From positions 1 through 64,000 of the forward strand of contig NRSV01000001.1 of NCBI GenBank assembly GCA_002286855.1: a DNA stretch of 64,000 bases, read 5' to 3'. The notes beneath the pieces were generated by a model. That model saw only the letters and a list, made by a program, of their open reading frames with translations. It did no database searches and had not been told where the DNA came from. Each line of letters starts with the position of its first letter. The stretch's first letter is position 1. This document shows positions 55,572 to 64,000 of this stretch, piece by piece. The position numbers and the translations under genes are program-made. Source of the stretch: Bipolaris cookei (taxonomy: Eukaryota > Ascomycota > Dothideomycetes > Pleosporales > Pleosporaceae).

Positions 55572-57167
55572 TTAGCTAGACCAAAACCAACCACTCTTCT
55601 TCTTTCCATGGCTATCCCCTGTTTCCAAAGAGTTTGACGGAGCGCTTTGTAGTGTCTTCCAAGGATCTCGTGAGGGGTCATTAGTTTCTTGGCCGCGCTG
55701 AGTATGTACAGTTTCTGTGCTTTCCTCGCGGCCGTCTGCAAAGCGTTTCTTGAGCAAGACTTTGGTGGTTACAGTGCCGTTAGGCGCAACAGTGCGCTCA
55801 GTAGTTGTGAGTGTCGATAAGATAGGAGACTTAGCCTCGCTCTGCTCATTTTGCCCAGCCAGAGGCGGGACGACGGTATGTGCGGACGCAGCATCAAGAC
55901 GCTCGTAAGCGTCCATTTCCGTTGCGGGGTCTTGCATTTCCTTGGCAAAGTCTTCATATCTTGCGGCCTCTCTCTCTGAGTGATTTGCAGGGTTTTGTTG
56001 GGATGTGGTATGCAGGGAAAACCGAGTGCGCTTGGGTGTAGGTGGGTCATTGTGCTGGTCTTCATGATCGTGACTGTATTCGTAGCTCGGTTCAGCTTGC
56101 GCAGCAAGCCGTGGACAAGTGGGCTCCCTGCTTCGCTCCATCATCTCTTCCAACTGTTGGTGAGTGATGGGAATCTTGGGCCGAGACGACCAAGTATCGG
56201 TATACATGCTGCTTGGATGTGTAGTCTCGTTGTCTTGCTCCATGATCTGCACTGACTGTCGCTGCGACATAGAGATCTCTTCGGCCCGCAGAAGATCTTC
56301 ATATGCAGCACGCCACGGTATACCTGCTCTGTTCAAGGTAGGATTTTGCTCAAGCGCACAAGGCAAGTATACGTCCATATCAGACAGTGATGCATTTGGC
56401 GTTGGAGGCCATTGCCATGACTTTGACCATGACCATAGACGGGGTTGTTTACTGTCAGACTGAGTCTGGGTGTAATTATCGAATCTTACTAGATGGACGG
56501 CCGAGTCTTCCCAAGCCTTGTCTTCGAAGTCTTGGACCAGTCGTGACGCTTCTGCTTGCATCCGCAGCAGCCTATCCAGAGCCACAGAGCTGTTGGCGTC
56601 TTGATTCCCTAGTGTGTCCAGGCTGCTCTGACCCTCATGATCGAATGGCCGAGGAAACCCCCAGTCCCACGACCATCCCCACTCCTGGCCCTTTTTGTTG
56701 GCGACTCTCTCGACAAGCTCGGTCTCATTCTGACGCGGAAGCTGTGTTAGATTCTCTTGACCAGATACACGCAAGATGTCGCGGCGTATATCATCAGCTT
56801 TGCGGTCTAGCCTCATGAGCTCCTCACTGTTACGTAGGACAGCTTGCAAATCGCCCACTCTGAACAGCTCCCTCCCCTCGTTCCGCAGCTTGGCAATCTC
56901 CACTTCGATGTTGTGAAGCCTGTCGCATTGACCCTGACTGGCCTTGCCAAAGAGACACAACTCACGTGCCTGGTACGCGTTGTTGTAGCTGGCGAGGGTG
57001 GCGGGGAGGGTGAAGACGGTGTTCAGGAGGGAGGAGACCTGGGAATCTGCGAACCGGCGGAAGGCGATGAATGGGTTGTCCTCGGGGCGCAGGTGGTGGC
57101 GCCCCTCATTCTGATTGTTGTGGTCGTTACTGTTATTGTTGTTGTTACTACTCGTATCGTCTCTCAT
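55572..57167 (-). CDS. Conserved fungal protein of unknown function (531 aa)
   Basis: Long single-exon frame with natural composition; start taken at the first ATG (57167). An Asn/His-rich N-terminus is followed by NPFIAFRRFADSQVSSLLNTVFTLPATLASYNNAY, a likely amphipathic or membrane-associating segment. A predicted coiled coil comes next (about residues 75-135, HNIEVEIAKLRNEGRELFRVG). The middle is low complexity and probably disordered. A compact C-terminal motif, TTERTVAPNGTVTTKVLLKKRF followed by ADGREESTETVH, is beta-strand-like, and the end is KKSGWFWSS. This tail looks like the most conserved part. I know no function. Confidence 0.68.
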   Translation of the reverse strand: MRDDTSSNNNNNSNDHNNQNEGRHHLRPEDNPFIAFRRFADSQVSSLLNTVFTLPATLASYNNAYQARELCLFGKASQGQCDRLHNIEVEIAKLRNEGRELFRVGDLQAVLRNSEELMRLDRKADDIRRDILRVSGQENLTQLPRQNETELVERVANKKGQEWGWSWDWGFPRPFDHEGQSSLDTLGNQDANSSVALDRLLRMQAEASRLVQDFEDKAWEDSAVHLVRFDNYTQTQSDSKQPRLWSWSKSWQWPPTPNASLSDMDVYLPCALEQNPTLNRAGIPWRAAYEDLLRAEEISMSQRQSVQIMEQDNETTHPSSMYTDTWSSRPKIPITHQQLEEMMERSREPTCPRLAAQAEPSYEYSHDHEDQHNDPPTPKRTRFSLHTTSQQNPANHSEREAARYEDFAKEMQDPATEMDAYERLDAASAHTVVPPLAGQNEQSEAKSPILSTLTTTERTVAPNGTVTTKVLLKKRFADGREESTETVHTQRGQETNDPSRDPWKTLQSAPSNSLETGDSHGKKKSGWFWSS

Positions 57168-58464
57168 GGTGGGGGGAATCAAGGCAATGGTCACTGGTGA
57201 TGGCGGGGAAAGACGGGGCTCCGCTCATGGCTGCTGGACTGGGCTGGGCTGGACAGGCATGGAGATAACAACCTCGGAGTTAAGGCACGCGTCCAGCTTC
57301 CCTTCCAACCCGCTCCCTCCCTCAACCCTCTTCGCCGCCCTGTTTTCCGCCTTTTCGCCTTGAAACGCGCCGTGTTCGATATGGCGCCTTGCATCGTCCT
57401 TACACCGTGCACGCCACTGACATAGCCCACTGCAGCTGTTTCTTGTTCTGTTTATCGGGTGGCTGCTTTTTCCTTGGCATATATCCGGCTTATTATTGTC
57501 ATCCGCAAGCCGCCGGCGCGTCATCTAGCCGGCAATTAGGAGACTAGCTAAGGTGCATTACCTTCGTCTCACATCGTCTGGACGAAGATAATCGGCTTTG
57601 TTTGCGACATCAAAGCCCTGGACAACACACTCGAGTACGTCAGGTTGGCCGGCCGCAGTGCCTAGAGTTGTACGCTTTGGGCCGTCTAGTGCTGGGCGTG
57701 CGACATCGTTTTCTTCACGCTCGTGACGCCCACTTGTCTATGTATCCTGAAATGTATGCACATTGGCTACCATATACAGCCCTATCCTGACCCTCCCACC
57801 CCTTGTGATCTACAGAAAAGTCTCGGCAATCTCAACTTAGCCTCAACTCCACCAACACGAGCAAGAGGACGAATCGACACCATTGCAATCTCGGTTAAAC
57901 TAACACGTAAGGTATTGTCCGCAGCAAAGTTCCTGGGCAAAGGCTCAGGCTGGTGATCGACCAAGATCTACACTCTTGTCCGCTTACCGCCTACCAGCTT
58001 AGACTCAGGGCCAAGGAGCCAAGTCTCTGCCGCCCAAAGACAACTGACAGGGGAACTCATGAATGCATCCAGTTTGGGTCGCATTGTCTGCATTACTCCA
58101 CGATTTGCATGGGCAGCATATTGATCTTCATCTCTGAACACTGCGTAGTGGCATTGACTGTCGTTTCGGGTTGGCCCGGGAATACCATCCCGGCCTTGCA
58201 AGGTCTTGGATCGCATTCCAGTGCATGGCTGTGTGACGGCCATTCAGTCCCTGTAGCCTCTAACCAGCGGTCCAGCGGTCACGTTTCGGGTCCCGTTGAT
58301 ACGTCAAATTTGGGACTGATGTAAAGATATAAAGGTTAATCAGGCCGCCCTGATTTGCACAATTACAACACAAGCACAAAAAACTCTCTTCTCAGCTCTG
58401 AATACAAGCACCCAACTCTAAACACCACTACCCAACTACCAATACTACCCATCAAACTATCAAC
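57168..58464. other. Spacer without recognised gene
   Basis: Short frames only. A TATAAAG motif at 58328-58334 and a CA-rich leader (about 58365-58464) form the promoter of the next gene. Confidence 0.35.
58328..58334 (+). promoter_or_regulatory. TATA box of the small secreted protein gene
   Basis: TATAAAG about 131 bases upstream of the start codon at 58465, followed by an A/C-rich leader with repeated CAACTA/CCAACT words, typical of well-expressed fungal genes. Confidence 0.45.
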
Positions 58465-58665
58465 ATGCGTTTCTCAATCGTAGTCGCCACCTTCTTTGCC
58501 AGTATCGCTCTCGCCATGCCAGACCCTCTCCCACAAGGCTACAACGGTCCCTGCGCGCAAAATAACTGTGGTGTGAACGGATTGAACTGTGGACGTCGCC
58601 TTTGCGTGGGATGGCCCAACACCGACCCTGCTCTGAGAAAGGGTTGCACATGCACCACCGCCTAA
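58465..58665 (+). CDS. Small secreted cysteine-rich protein (66 aa), candidate effector
   Basis: Single-exon frame with a clear signal peptide (RFSIVVATFFASIALA, cleavage near residue 17). The mature part of about 49 residues has six cysteines (30, 35, 42, 47, 61, 63), three possible disulfides. It is Gly/Asn-rich (PQGYNGPCAQNNCGVNGLNC) and ends CTCTTA. I recognise no family. Possible roles are host effector or defensin-like antimicrobial peptide. The TATA box, tidy leader and strong C-ending codon bias argue that it is a real, expressed gene. Confidence 0.72.
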   Translation: MRFSIVVATFFASIALAMPDPLPQGYNGPCAQNNCGVNGLNCGRRLCVGWPNTDPALRKGCTCTTA

Positions 58666-59870
58666 GCGCTATATGACCTGCATTTGTATGTTCATAACCC
58701 TTGTTATCTCCCACTGAGCCATTCAATGCTAACACCTCCTAATAGTCAAGTTTTGTTAGCGGTTTTTAAACGACGATCTCAACATATACCCATGCAAAGA
58801 GGGGAGGACTGTGGGGGGATGTAAATAGGGCTGTCATGAATTAGCAATGTGTGAAATGAAAAAAATAATGAAGCGAACTATGCTCTAACCCTGGTTCACG
58901 GTGACACAAGTTTCAAACATTATGTGTGATGTACTTGCTTCTTTTCTGCAAACAATTTGATATTATCAAGCTATTAGTGGAGAAAAAAACACCCCATCAA
59001 TCATGCCTCGGCTTTTTGTTTGCTGGAAAATGGGCGGTGGGAGAACAAAATGTTCTCTTGGCTCCCACACTAGAAAATGCATGTACTGCATTGCTGTCAA
59101 ATAGCATTTCGGTAACCCCCTCAAACGATACGACACTAGCTTTACCGTGTTCAGCACTTCATCCACTCGGATGATTTGAACCCGTGTTACTATCACCCGA
59201 TATTTAATCTAGTCCTTTTCGTCACTCTACGGAGATCTTTTACTGTGCTACAAAGACGCTAGTAACAGCCCGCCTTGTGTTGCTTCTATCTTCACCGGCC
59301 GGTGATCTCTTCCTAATGCCTACACTTGTCTCTAGCGCGTTTAGGCCCATAAGTTTATTTCCACTTGTGTAAGACGTCCGCAGGTAGCCGTCAGAAAAGA
59401 GCAATGAAGACTAAATTGGCACGTATCCTAACGGAGGTTTTCACGCGTGAACTGGAAGGATGCATATTGAGTTGGGTACGTAGTCCGGGCTGACTCGGGC
59501 CGGCGCGGATCCGGGGGAGTCACGTTGGTGCCAACCCCACAGTACATGAATGGATACATTGTGCCTGTCTAGACTTGCTTAAGGGAGCCACTCTTTTTTT
59601 TCCTTCTAGCATCCTGGCCACTGCTGCCTACTGCTGTCGACGAGCTTTCTTGATAAATCTTTGGTTAGCTTGTTTGCACGGTGCGCATACGCTAGGGCCG
59701 CTATCGGACCATGTAACTGCGTGTTATTGTAAGCCTAGAGGTAGGTATGCAAGTTTTTTTGTAGCGTAATATCTAGGTGCGATAATATATTACTCTACTG
59801 TTAATGTTCGTGCCGTTTGCATCACTAGAAATGCCGCCGAAGCGCGCGATTAAATTTGGATATCGGCTCG
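58666..59870. other. No gene recognised
   Basis: 1.2 kb after the secreted-protein gene up to the LTR. Short frames only; a T-rich run at 59593-59602. Confidence 0.35.
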
Positions 59871-60119
59871 TGTTGGCACGGCAAAGGCCTTAATTGAGTC
59901 AAACAACTACAGTTGCATAAAACGAGAAGAAGACTTGACTGATTCGACTAGCTACTGGGCTATTGACGTAGCTATATACTCAGCAGTAGCAGGCAAGGCT
60001 GCAGCCGCTGAGACGTGTTCCTTTGCTGAGACGCGTATGCCCTTGCTGACACTTGTATGCCCGTAGCATGACCGAGGTAAGACTGGTGTCGTCAGCTCGA
60101 TTCCAGTAATGTCCCAGCA
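59871..60119 (+). repeat. Solo LTR, family D, copy 2
   Basis: 249 bp from TGTTGGCACGGCAAAGG to GTCCCAGCA, same orientation as 10432-10689. It has several substitutions and small indels, including loss of part of the CTGCTGCTG stretch. Flanking pentamers GCTCG and GATCT do not match, so it has decayed or lost its original flank. It is older than copy 1. Confidence 0.72.
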
Positions 60120-60532
60120 GATCTTGTTCTCAATATGAGCAGCAGAATGCAAAATTCCTATGTTGCCTCGGTAAAGTGTTCTTTATACTACCAGATTAAG
60201 ACATTAGTTGAAGACCAGATTGTCTGGTTCCTCCGTTATTAAGCAAGTTGCGTTAAGAAAAACATTAATTAACTACCCTGATCCTACCGTATAGGAATAT
60301 ATCCCAGCATGCTTAACCTTGACAATATCATCAACCCTATTGCCCCGATAGCCTTAAACTATCCTACAACCCGGTCCCTGGTAATACCTCACCATTCCAG
60401 CTACCACAACAAAGACACGTGCTACTTGTTACGTAAATAGGAAGAATCATGATCATAAACTTTCTCCCACTGCGCAACCTCCTTCCCCAACAACTGCTGT
60501 ACACCCTCCAATTCATCCACGAATTTCCCTAA

Positions 60533-60835
60533 CTACTCGCTCGGTTTCGTTCCAGTTTTGCAAAACCTGCTTAGTACTCTATCAATATGTGCATGATCAG
60601 AAGCCAAGACCCAGCCGTACTCTCGGTCTAGGTCGTCATATTCGATCAACAGTCCTTTTGCTGTTGCTAACGCGTGCATGACTCTGGGCTCATCGATGCT
60701 GTCTTTGAATGGGATGATTTGTAGGAAGTCAAGACTGTAGGTGTGGAGGTCGAGTGCTGCGGTTAATAAGTCTTTGAAGTCGGAAGGTGGGATGATCTTG
60801 AGAAGAGAAGCGGTTGGCGGTTTGTGGTAGCGCAT
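60533..60835 (-). CDS. Small hypothetical protein (100 aa)
   Basis: Unrecognised. The ATG at 60835 gives MRYHKPPTASLLKIIPPSDF and then a mainly helical, soluble-looking sequence (LLTAALDLHTYSLDFL, EPRVMHALATAKGLLIEYDDLDREYGWVL). Amino-acid composition is natural, without low complexity, and no signal peptide is seen. It is on the same strand as the E2-like gene, 404 bp downstream of its stop. A real short gene is plausible but unproven. Confidence 0.4.
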   Translation of the reverse strand: MRYHKPPTASLLKIIPPSDFKDLLTAALDLHTYSLDFLQIIPFKDSIDEPRVMHALATAKGLLIEYDDLDREYGWVLASDHAHIDRVLSRFCKTGTKPSE

Positions 60836-61238
60836 AGTCTGGGTTACTGAATGATGTTGGTGAGCTTTGTAAGTAGACGAGGGCTTTGCGGTTCGGAAAC
60901 TCACAGGAACTGCGATATAGAGTCTAGAGTCTTATCATCCGTGGTTGTTAGATTTTCGGAATATGATTTAGGGTTTGTTTGCTCAGCGAACATGAAATAG
61001 CATTTGTACCGCAATCAATGATGGATTTTGATTGTTGTGTCTGACTTTTCGCCTTCAATAGTGTCATTTGTATTCACAGAAAACCGTCAGAGATTATTGC
61101 CTCACCAAGTAAATGAAAAGATTGATTGTACTGCGTAGACTCTTCCCAATCATCGAAGAATTTCAAACTCAAGTGTAATTACAACAGTACATTGTTTCCA
61201 ATGACTGAGGCGCAATTAGTCTTCCCAAATTTCACCAC

Positions 61239-61601
61239 CTAGTACGGCGTTGAAAGATCCGGTTCCGTCAACAAAACCTGCAAACAAATCAAAATACTGC
61301 GAACAGTCTGCGCTGGCGACCACTCTTCCACCAGTTCCGTCATAAGCACAACCCCCTCTTCAGAAACATTAGGATGCGAAACCGGAGTCGTAAAACTAAG
61401 TTGAAAAGGCTTTATAGGATAATTCTCCGGAAACGCGATTGCGAACGCAAACTTTTCTCGTTCGAACGGAGTATCTGGGGGACCCATAATGTATCCTACC
61501 CATTGTAGTGGGTTGCCTGTCTCAGCTGGACCCGCGGAGAATGTGTCTATTGGGTCGCACCGGAGGTTGGTGAGTTCTTGGGCGATGCGTCTGAGAGCCA
61601 T
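61239..61601 (-). CDS. E2 ubiquitin-conjugating-like protein lacking catalytic cysteine
   Basis: UBC fold of the Ubc4/Ubc5 type, 120 aa from the ATG at 61601 (MALRRIAQELTNLRCDPIDT). Conserved blocks: YIMGPPDTPFE (37-47), FPENYPIKPFQLSFTT (57-72), the HPN motif at 76-78, and EEWSPAQTV (92-100). The active-site cysteine, expected eight residues after the HPN asparagine, is Leu86 (GVVLMTEL where active E2s have IC[LM]D), so it cannot form a thioester. The frame stops at DLSTPY, removing the last ~30 residues (helices 3-4) of the fold. It could be a regulatory UEV-like variant or a decaying duplicate; the frame is otherwise clean. Two further in-frame codons blocks upstream (from 61652) could extend the start. 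Confidence 0.65.
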   Translation of the reverse strand: MALRRIAQELTNLRCDPIDTFSAGPAETGNPLQWVGYIMGPPDTPFEREKFAFAIAFPENYPIKPFQLSFTTPVSHPNVSEEGVVLMTELVEEWSPAQTVRSILICLQVLLTEPDLSTPY

Positions 61602-62158
61602 GGCTAGTTGGACAACGCCTTTACGTAGCAAAAGTGGAGGTCGGGTAGGCATTCTGATGAGTTGAAGAGTTACTCACACGTCATTTTGCGTCATGAAACT
61701 CTGCCTGGCTTGTGATTCGTTATTGTAATGTAACAGGACAGCCAATCGTTTGCTAAGGTACTAAGGGAGGTGTTGTATTCATAACATATTCCATTCTTCT
61801 TTATTATTTCGAGGACTTTGAGGAACAAACCTATTGCATGCACATGGGAACTTGTAGCATATATTTCTCTGCAAAGTCCAAGAACCTATTATCTATACAT
61901 CTCTGAGCACACGTGCTCTGTATGTCTCAAATACCAAACACATTTTTTCCTGCTAAAATCCTAACCCTCACCAACCTACTAAAACTCGCACGGAGGGGTA
62001 GCGCAGTGGTTTTCCTTCGGAAATATTCTTTTACTAAGACGCAGAGAGGAGTTTTTAAGTTTCAGTGCTAAAGAAGCTTTCTTAATTTCTCCTTGGTTGA
62101 CTACTGCACTATTTTCTGAGCCAAAAATACTGTATCTAGCAACTTTGGATAACCTATA

Positions 62159-63990
62159 ACGTAAAGCACCACCGAGCCGGACACTTTTTCTTGGCATCGC
62201 GAACTTCATGTACGAAAACTCGAATTACTCTACACTAGCTATAGATGCGTTATACAACTCACTTGTATCTGATAGAGAATCTTCTTCTACATCTTTTTGG
62301 CACGTACGGGCGTTATGGCCCACTCTCCCACAGGTTCCACAGTGCCGTTGACCTGGTAGAGCCTTTTCTTGACTACCCCCACCACGCGCCTTCTTTGATG
62401 CCGTACGACCAGTAGCAGCATTTTCAGCTGCCTGCGATGCTCCTGCACCAAAGTCTAGTGTCCCGCCTGTCTGAATTCGCTTTCTTTTACGCCCTCGGCG
62501 CTTTGTTACCTCAGCTAATTGCTCTTCAAGCTCTCGTATGCGGGCCTTCATAAGCACATTCTCATGTAGCATCTCCTCAGCTCCTTTAATAAGCTTTGAG
62601 AAGCCTTCTTGTGCAGCAGTTGGTGATCGTACAAAAGAATCTCTTACAAGCTTCGACTGTGATCCAAATTCGTACGAATTGCTAGGGGTTTTAGACTCCC
62701 AGGGTGTTTCTAGCTGAGCTTCTTGTGGTGGGGTACAAAGGCGTACGTCAAGACGATCAATGACTCTCTGCGCGTTAATAGGAACTAGCCCTGCTGCCTT
62801 AAAGGCTTTTTTGCAGTTATCGAACGTAAATACGTCGCGAAACGCGTCTCGAAAGGCTGGCAGGAAGCGTTCTTTATCAATATGCCAGACGTGGTGGCGT
62901 GCCAAGTCTCGTACGCGTTGGGAGTACTTCTGCTTAAGAGGCGAAAAGCAGACAACGTCAAGCGGCTGAAGTATATGCGATGAATGAGCAGGCATACAAA
63001 GAGTAAGAATCTTCTGTTCAAGACAGTAGTCCTTAAATTCTTGGTTTAGGTGGCTCTCATGGCCGTCAAGAATAAGTAGCCTGTACGACCCCACCTGACG
63101 CGTCTTTGTATGCTCGTCAAAGTGCTTTAACCACTCAAGACCAAGCGCGTTATTTGTCCAGCCGTTCTGTGATACTGAGAGCTTCCAATCGTACGGTATA
63201 TCTACTTCTTCGTACCAAGCAGAGATATGGACGCGTCCCTTGTAGATAATGAATGGCGGAGTAGCATACCCCGCAGCGCAGATGCTCTGAATAACTGTAA
63301 CCCACTCACGATTGCCTGGCTGCGTCAAAGTAGGCCTCGTACGACGCTCTGCGCCTGTAACTACCTTCATTGAGCCAATCACGCCCATCTGAAAGCCAGT
63401 CTCGTCAAAGTTATGGATGTCGTCAGAATGTACTCCATACTTCTCAATTGTCTCTCGTACAAGCTCAAACCACGCGTTAATAACCTCTGGATCTTCCTGC
63501 TGTATTCTCTGGCGGTCCTTTGCTCGATTGAAAGCTGTTTTAAGCTCGTCGGAACGCGATACAAATCGCTCTGCCCAGTTCTTGCCTAAAGGTTGGCCAT
63601 CTCGTACGCGCAGTAGTTTCTCTGCCATATCCGCTACCTCACACAGTCGGGGAGCAAATCCTCGTGAGTCTAGATCAAGAATATATCGTACAATTGTTTG
63701 CTCTTCAATTATAGTTAGTTTGCGGCAGTTTGGAGATATCTGGGGTCGAAAAGTGATTTTGTTAAGCCGATCAGAAAGCCGCTGAAAAGGAACGTTGTAG
63801 ACAGCAGCAGCGCGTCGAATGCTCTTAAACTGGCCCGTACGATAGGCCTGAATAGCAAGAGTAATTCTGCCTTCTCTCTGAGTTAATGTATCTTTACGTA
63901 GTTGGGACATGTTACTTTGCAAGTGATGTTCGCGATGCCAAGAAAAAGTGTCCGGCTCGGTGGTGTGTCCGGCTCGGTGGTGCTTTACGT
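62159..63990 (-). mobile_element. Complete pogo-like DNA transposon with open transposase
   Basis: 1832 bp between TA dinucleotides (62157-62158 and 63991-63992). Terminal inverted repeats begin ACGTAAAGCACCACCGAGCC on both sides and run on through CGGACACTTTTTCTTGGCATC. The right repeat contains a second tandem copy of the 17-bp unit GTGTCCGGCTCGGTGGT, absent on the left. A single transposase gene (62225-63910) fills the element. A truncated, mutated relative is at 25747-27182. Clean ends plus an open frame make it a candidate active copy. Confidence 0.85.
62225..63910 (-). CDS. Pogo/Fot-type transposase (561 aa)
   Basis: Catalyses cut-and-paste transposition at TA sites. The ATG at 63910 (MSQLRKDTL) was chosen because it starts just inside the terminal repeat and precedes the HTH. 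Domains: psq-type HTH (about 10-50), CENP-B/Tc5-type DNA-binding HTH (about 65-135), DDE_1 catalytic core with D169 (HNFDETGF), D282 (LLILDGHESH) and D318 (LQPLDVVCF). A coiled coil (about 440-490), basic nuclear-signal-like KRRGRKRKR, and a C2HC zinc knuckle at 524-537 (CGTCGRVGHNARTC) follow. All catalytic acids are present and no stop or shift interrupts it, unlike every other transposase relic here. Nothing suggests domestication, since it keeps its terminal repeats. Confidence 0.9.
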   Translation of the reverse strand: MSQLRKDTLTQREGRITLAIQAYRTGQFKSIRRAAAVYNVPFQRLSDRLNKITFRPQISPNCRKLTIIEEQTIVRYILDLDSRGFAPRLCEVADMAEKLLRVRDGQPLGKNWAERFVSRSDELKTAFNRAKDRQRIQQEDPEVINAWFELVRETIEKYGVHSDDIHNFDETGFQMGVIGSMKVVTGAERRTRPTLTQPGNREWVTVIQSICAAGYATPPFIIYKGRVHISAWYEEVDIPYDWKLSVSQNGWTNNALGLEWLKHFDEHTKTRQVGSYRLLILDGHESHLNQEFKDYCLEQKILTLCMPAHSSHILQPLDVVCFSPLKQKYSQRVRDLARHHVWHIDKERFLPAFRDAFRDVFTFDNCKKAFKAAGLVPINAQRVIDRLDVRLCTPPQEAQLETPWESKTPSNSYEFGSQSKLVRDSFVRSPTAAQEGFSKLIKGAEEMLHENVLMKARIRELEEQLAEVTKRRGRKRKRIQTGGTLDFGAGASQAAENAATGRTASKKARGGGSQEKALPGQRHCGTCGRVGHNARTCQKDVEEDSLSDTSELYNASIASVE

Positions 63991-64000
63991 TATCGGCCAA

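Noticed and set aside
61979..62020. A-box-like GGTAGCGCAGTGG suggesting a tRNA or SINE
   Set aside because: No B-box or cloverleaf follows within a usable distance.

Overview
The window is fungal nuclear DNA. Genes are split by short 48-67 nt introns with GT(or GC)...CTAAC...AG signals. Protein families include a GH10 xylanase with signal peptide, small cysteine-rich secreted proteins, a TMEM16/Ist2-type scramblase, Yju2 and APC6/Cut9. The transposon set (Tad-type LINEs, Fot/pogo, Tc1/mariner, MULE, solo LTRs) is typical of filamentous ascomycetes. I infer a Dothideomycete (Pleosporales-like) plant-associated fungus, but the sequence alone does not settle the species.

Layout. 1-1.5 kb: nested repeats that break a DUF4238 gene. 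2.1-9.4 kb: an apparent sugar-acid catabolic group. It holds a D-galactonate dehydratase-like enolase-superfamily gene, divergent from a 2-keto-3-deoxy-acid aldolase of the DapA/NanA family, followed by an MFS anion symporter. 9.6-15.5 kb: solo LTRs, a dead Tc1/mariner element with TIRs and TA duplication, a deleted MULE, and a small secreted 8-cysteine protein between them. 15.6-35.3 kb: a dense transposon block with four LINE copies or fragments and four pogo-type transposase relics, all broken, plus two identical 188-bp solo LTRs inserted in LINE reading frames.

35.7-41.2 kb: housekeeping genes APC6/cut9 and yju2 in divergent orientation, then a broken secreted-protein gene. 41.2-44.2 kb is gene-poor and holds two solo LTRs. 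44.5-54 kb: a zinc-dependent medium-chain dehydrogenase, an NmrA-like protein, a GH10 xylanase, an anoctamin-family membrane protein and a DUF2293 protein. 55.5-61.6 kb: a conserved fungal protein of unknown function, a 6-cysteine secreted peptide, an LTR, a small unknown ORF and an E2-like protein without its catalytic cysteine. 62.2-64.0 kb: a complete pogo-like element with an open 561-residue transposase frame, the only apparently intact transposase here.

Four solo-LTR families (called A-D here) were defined from the sequence by TG...CA ends and 5-bp target duplications. Families A, B and C have two copies each in inverted orientation; D has one copy with a perfect duplication, one diverged copy and a fragment. 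Several of them sit inside LINE remnants. No rRNA, CRISPR array or convincing tRNA was seen. The most biologically interesting non-repeat features are the putative galactonate cluster, the two small secreted proteins, the cysteine-less E2-like gene and the broken secreted-protein gene.
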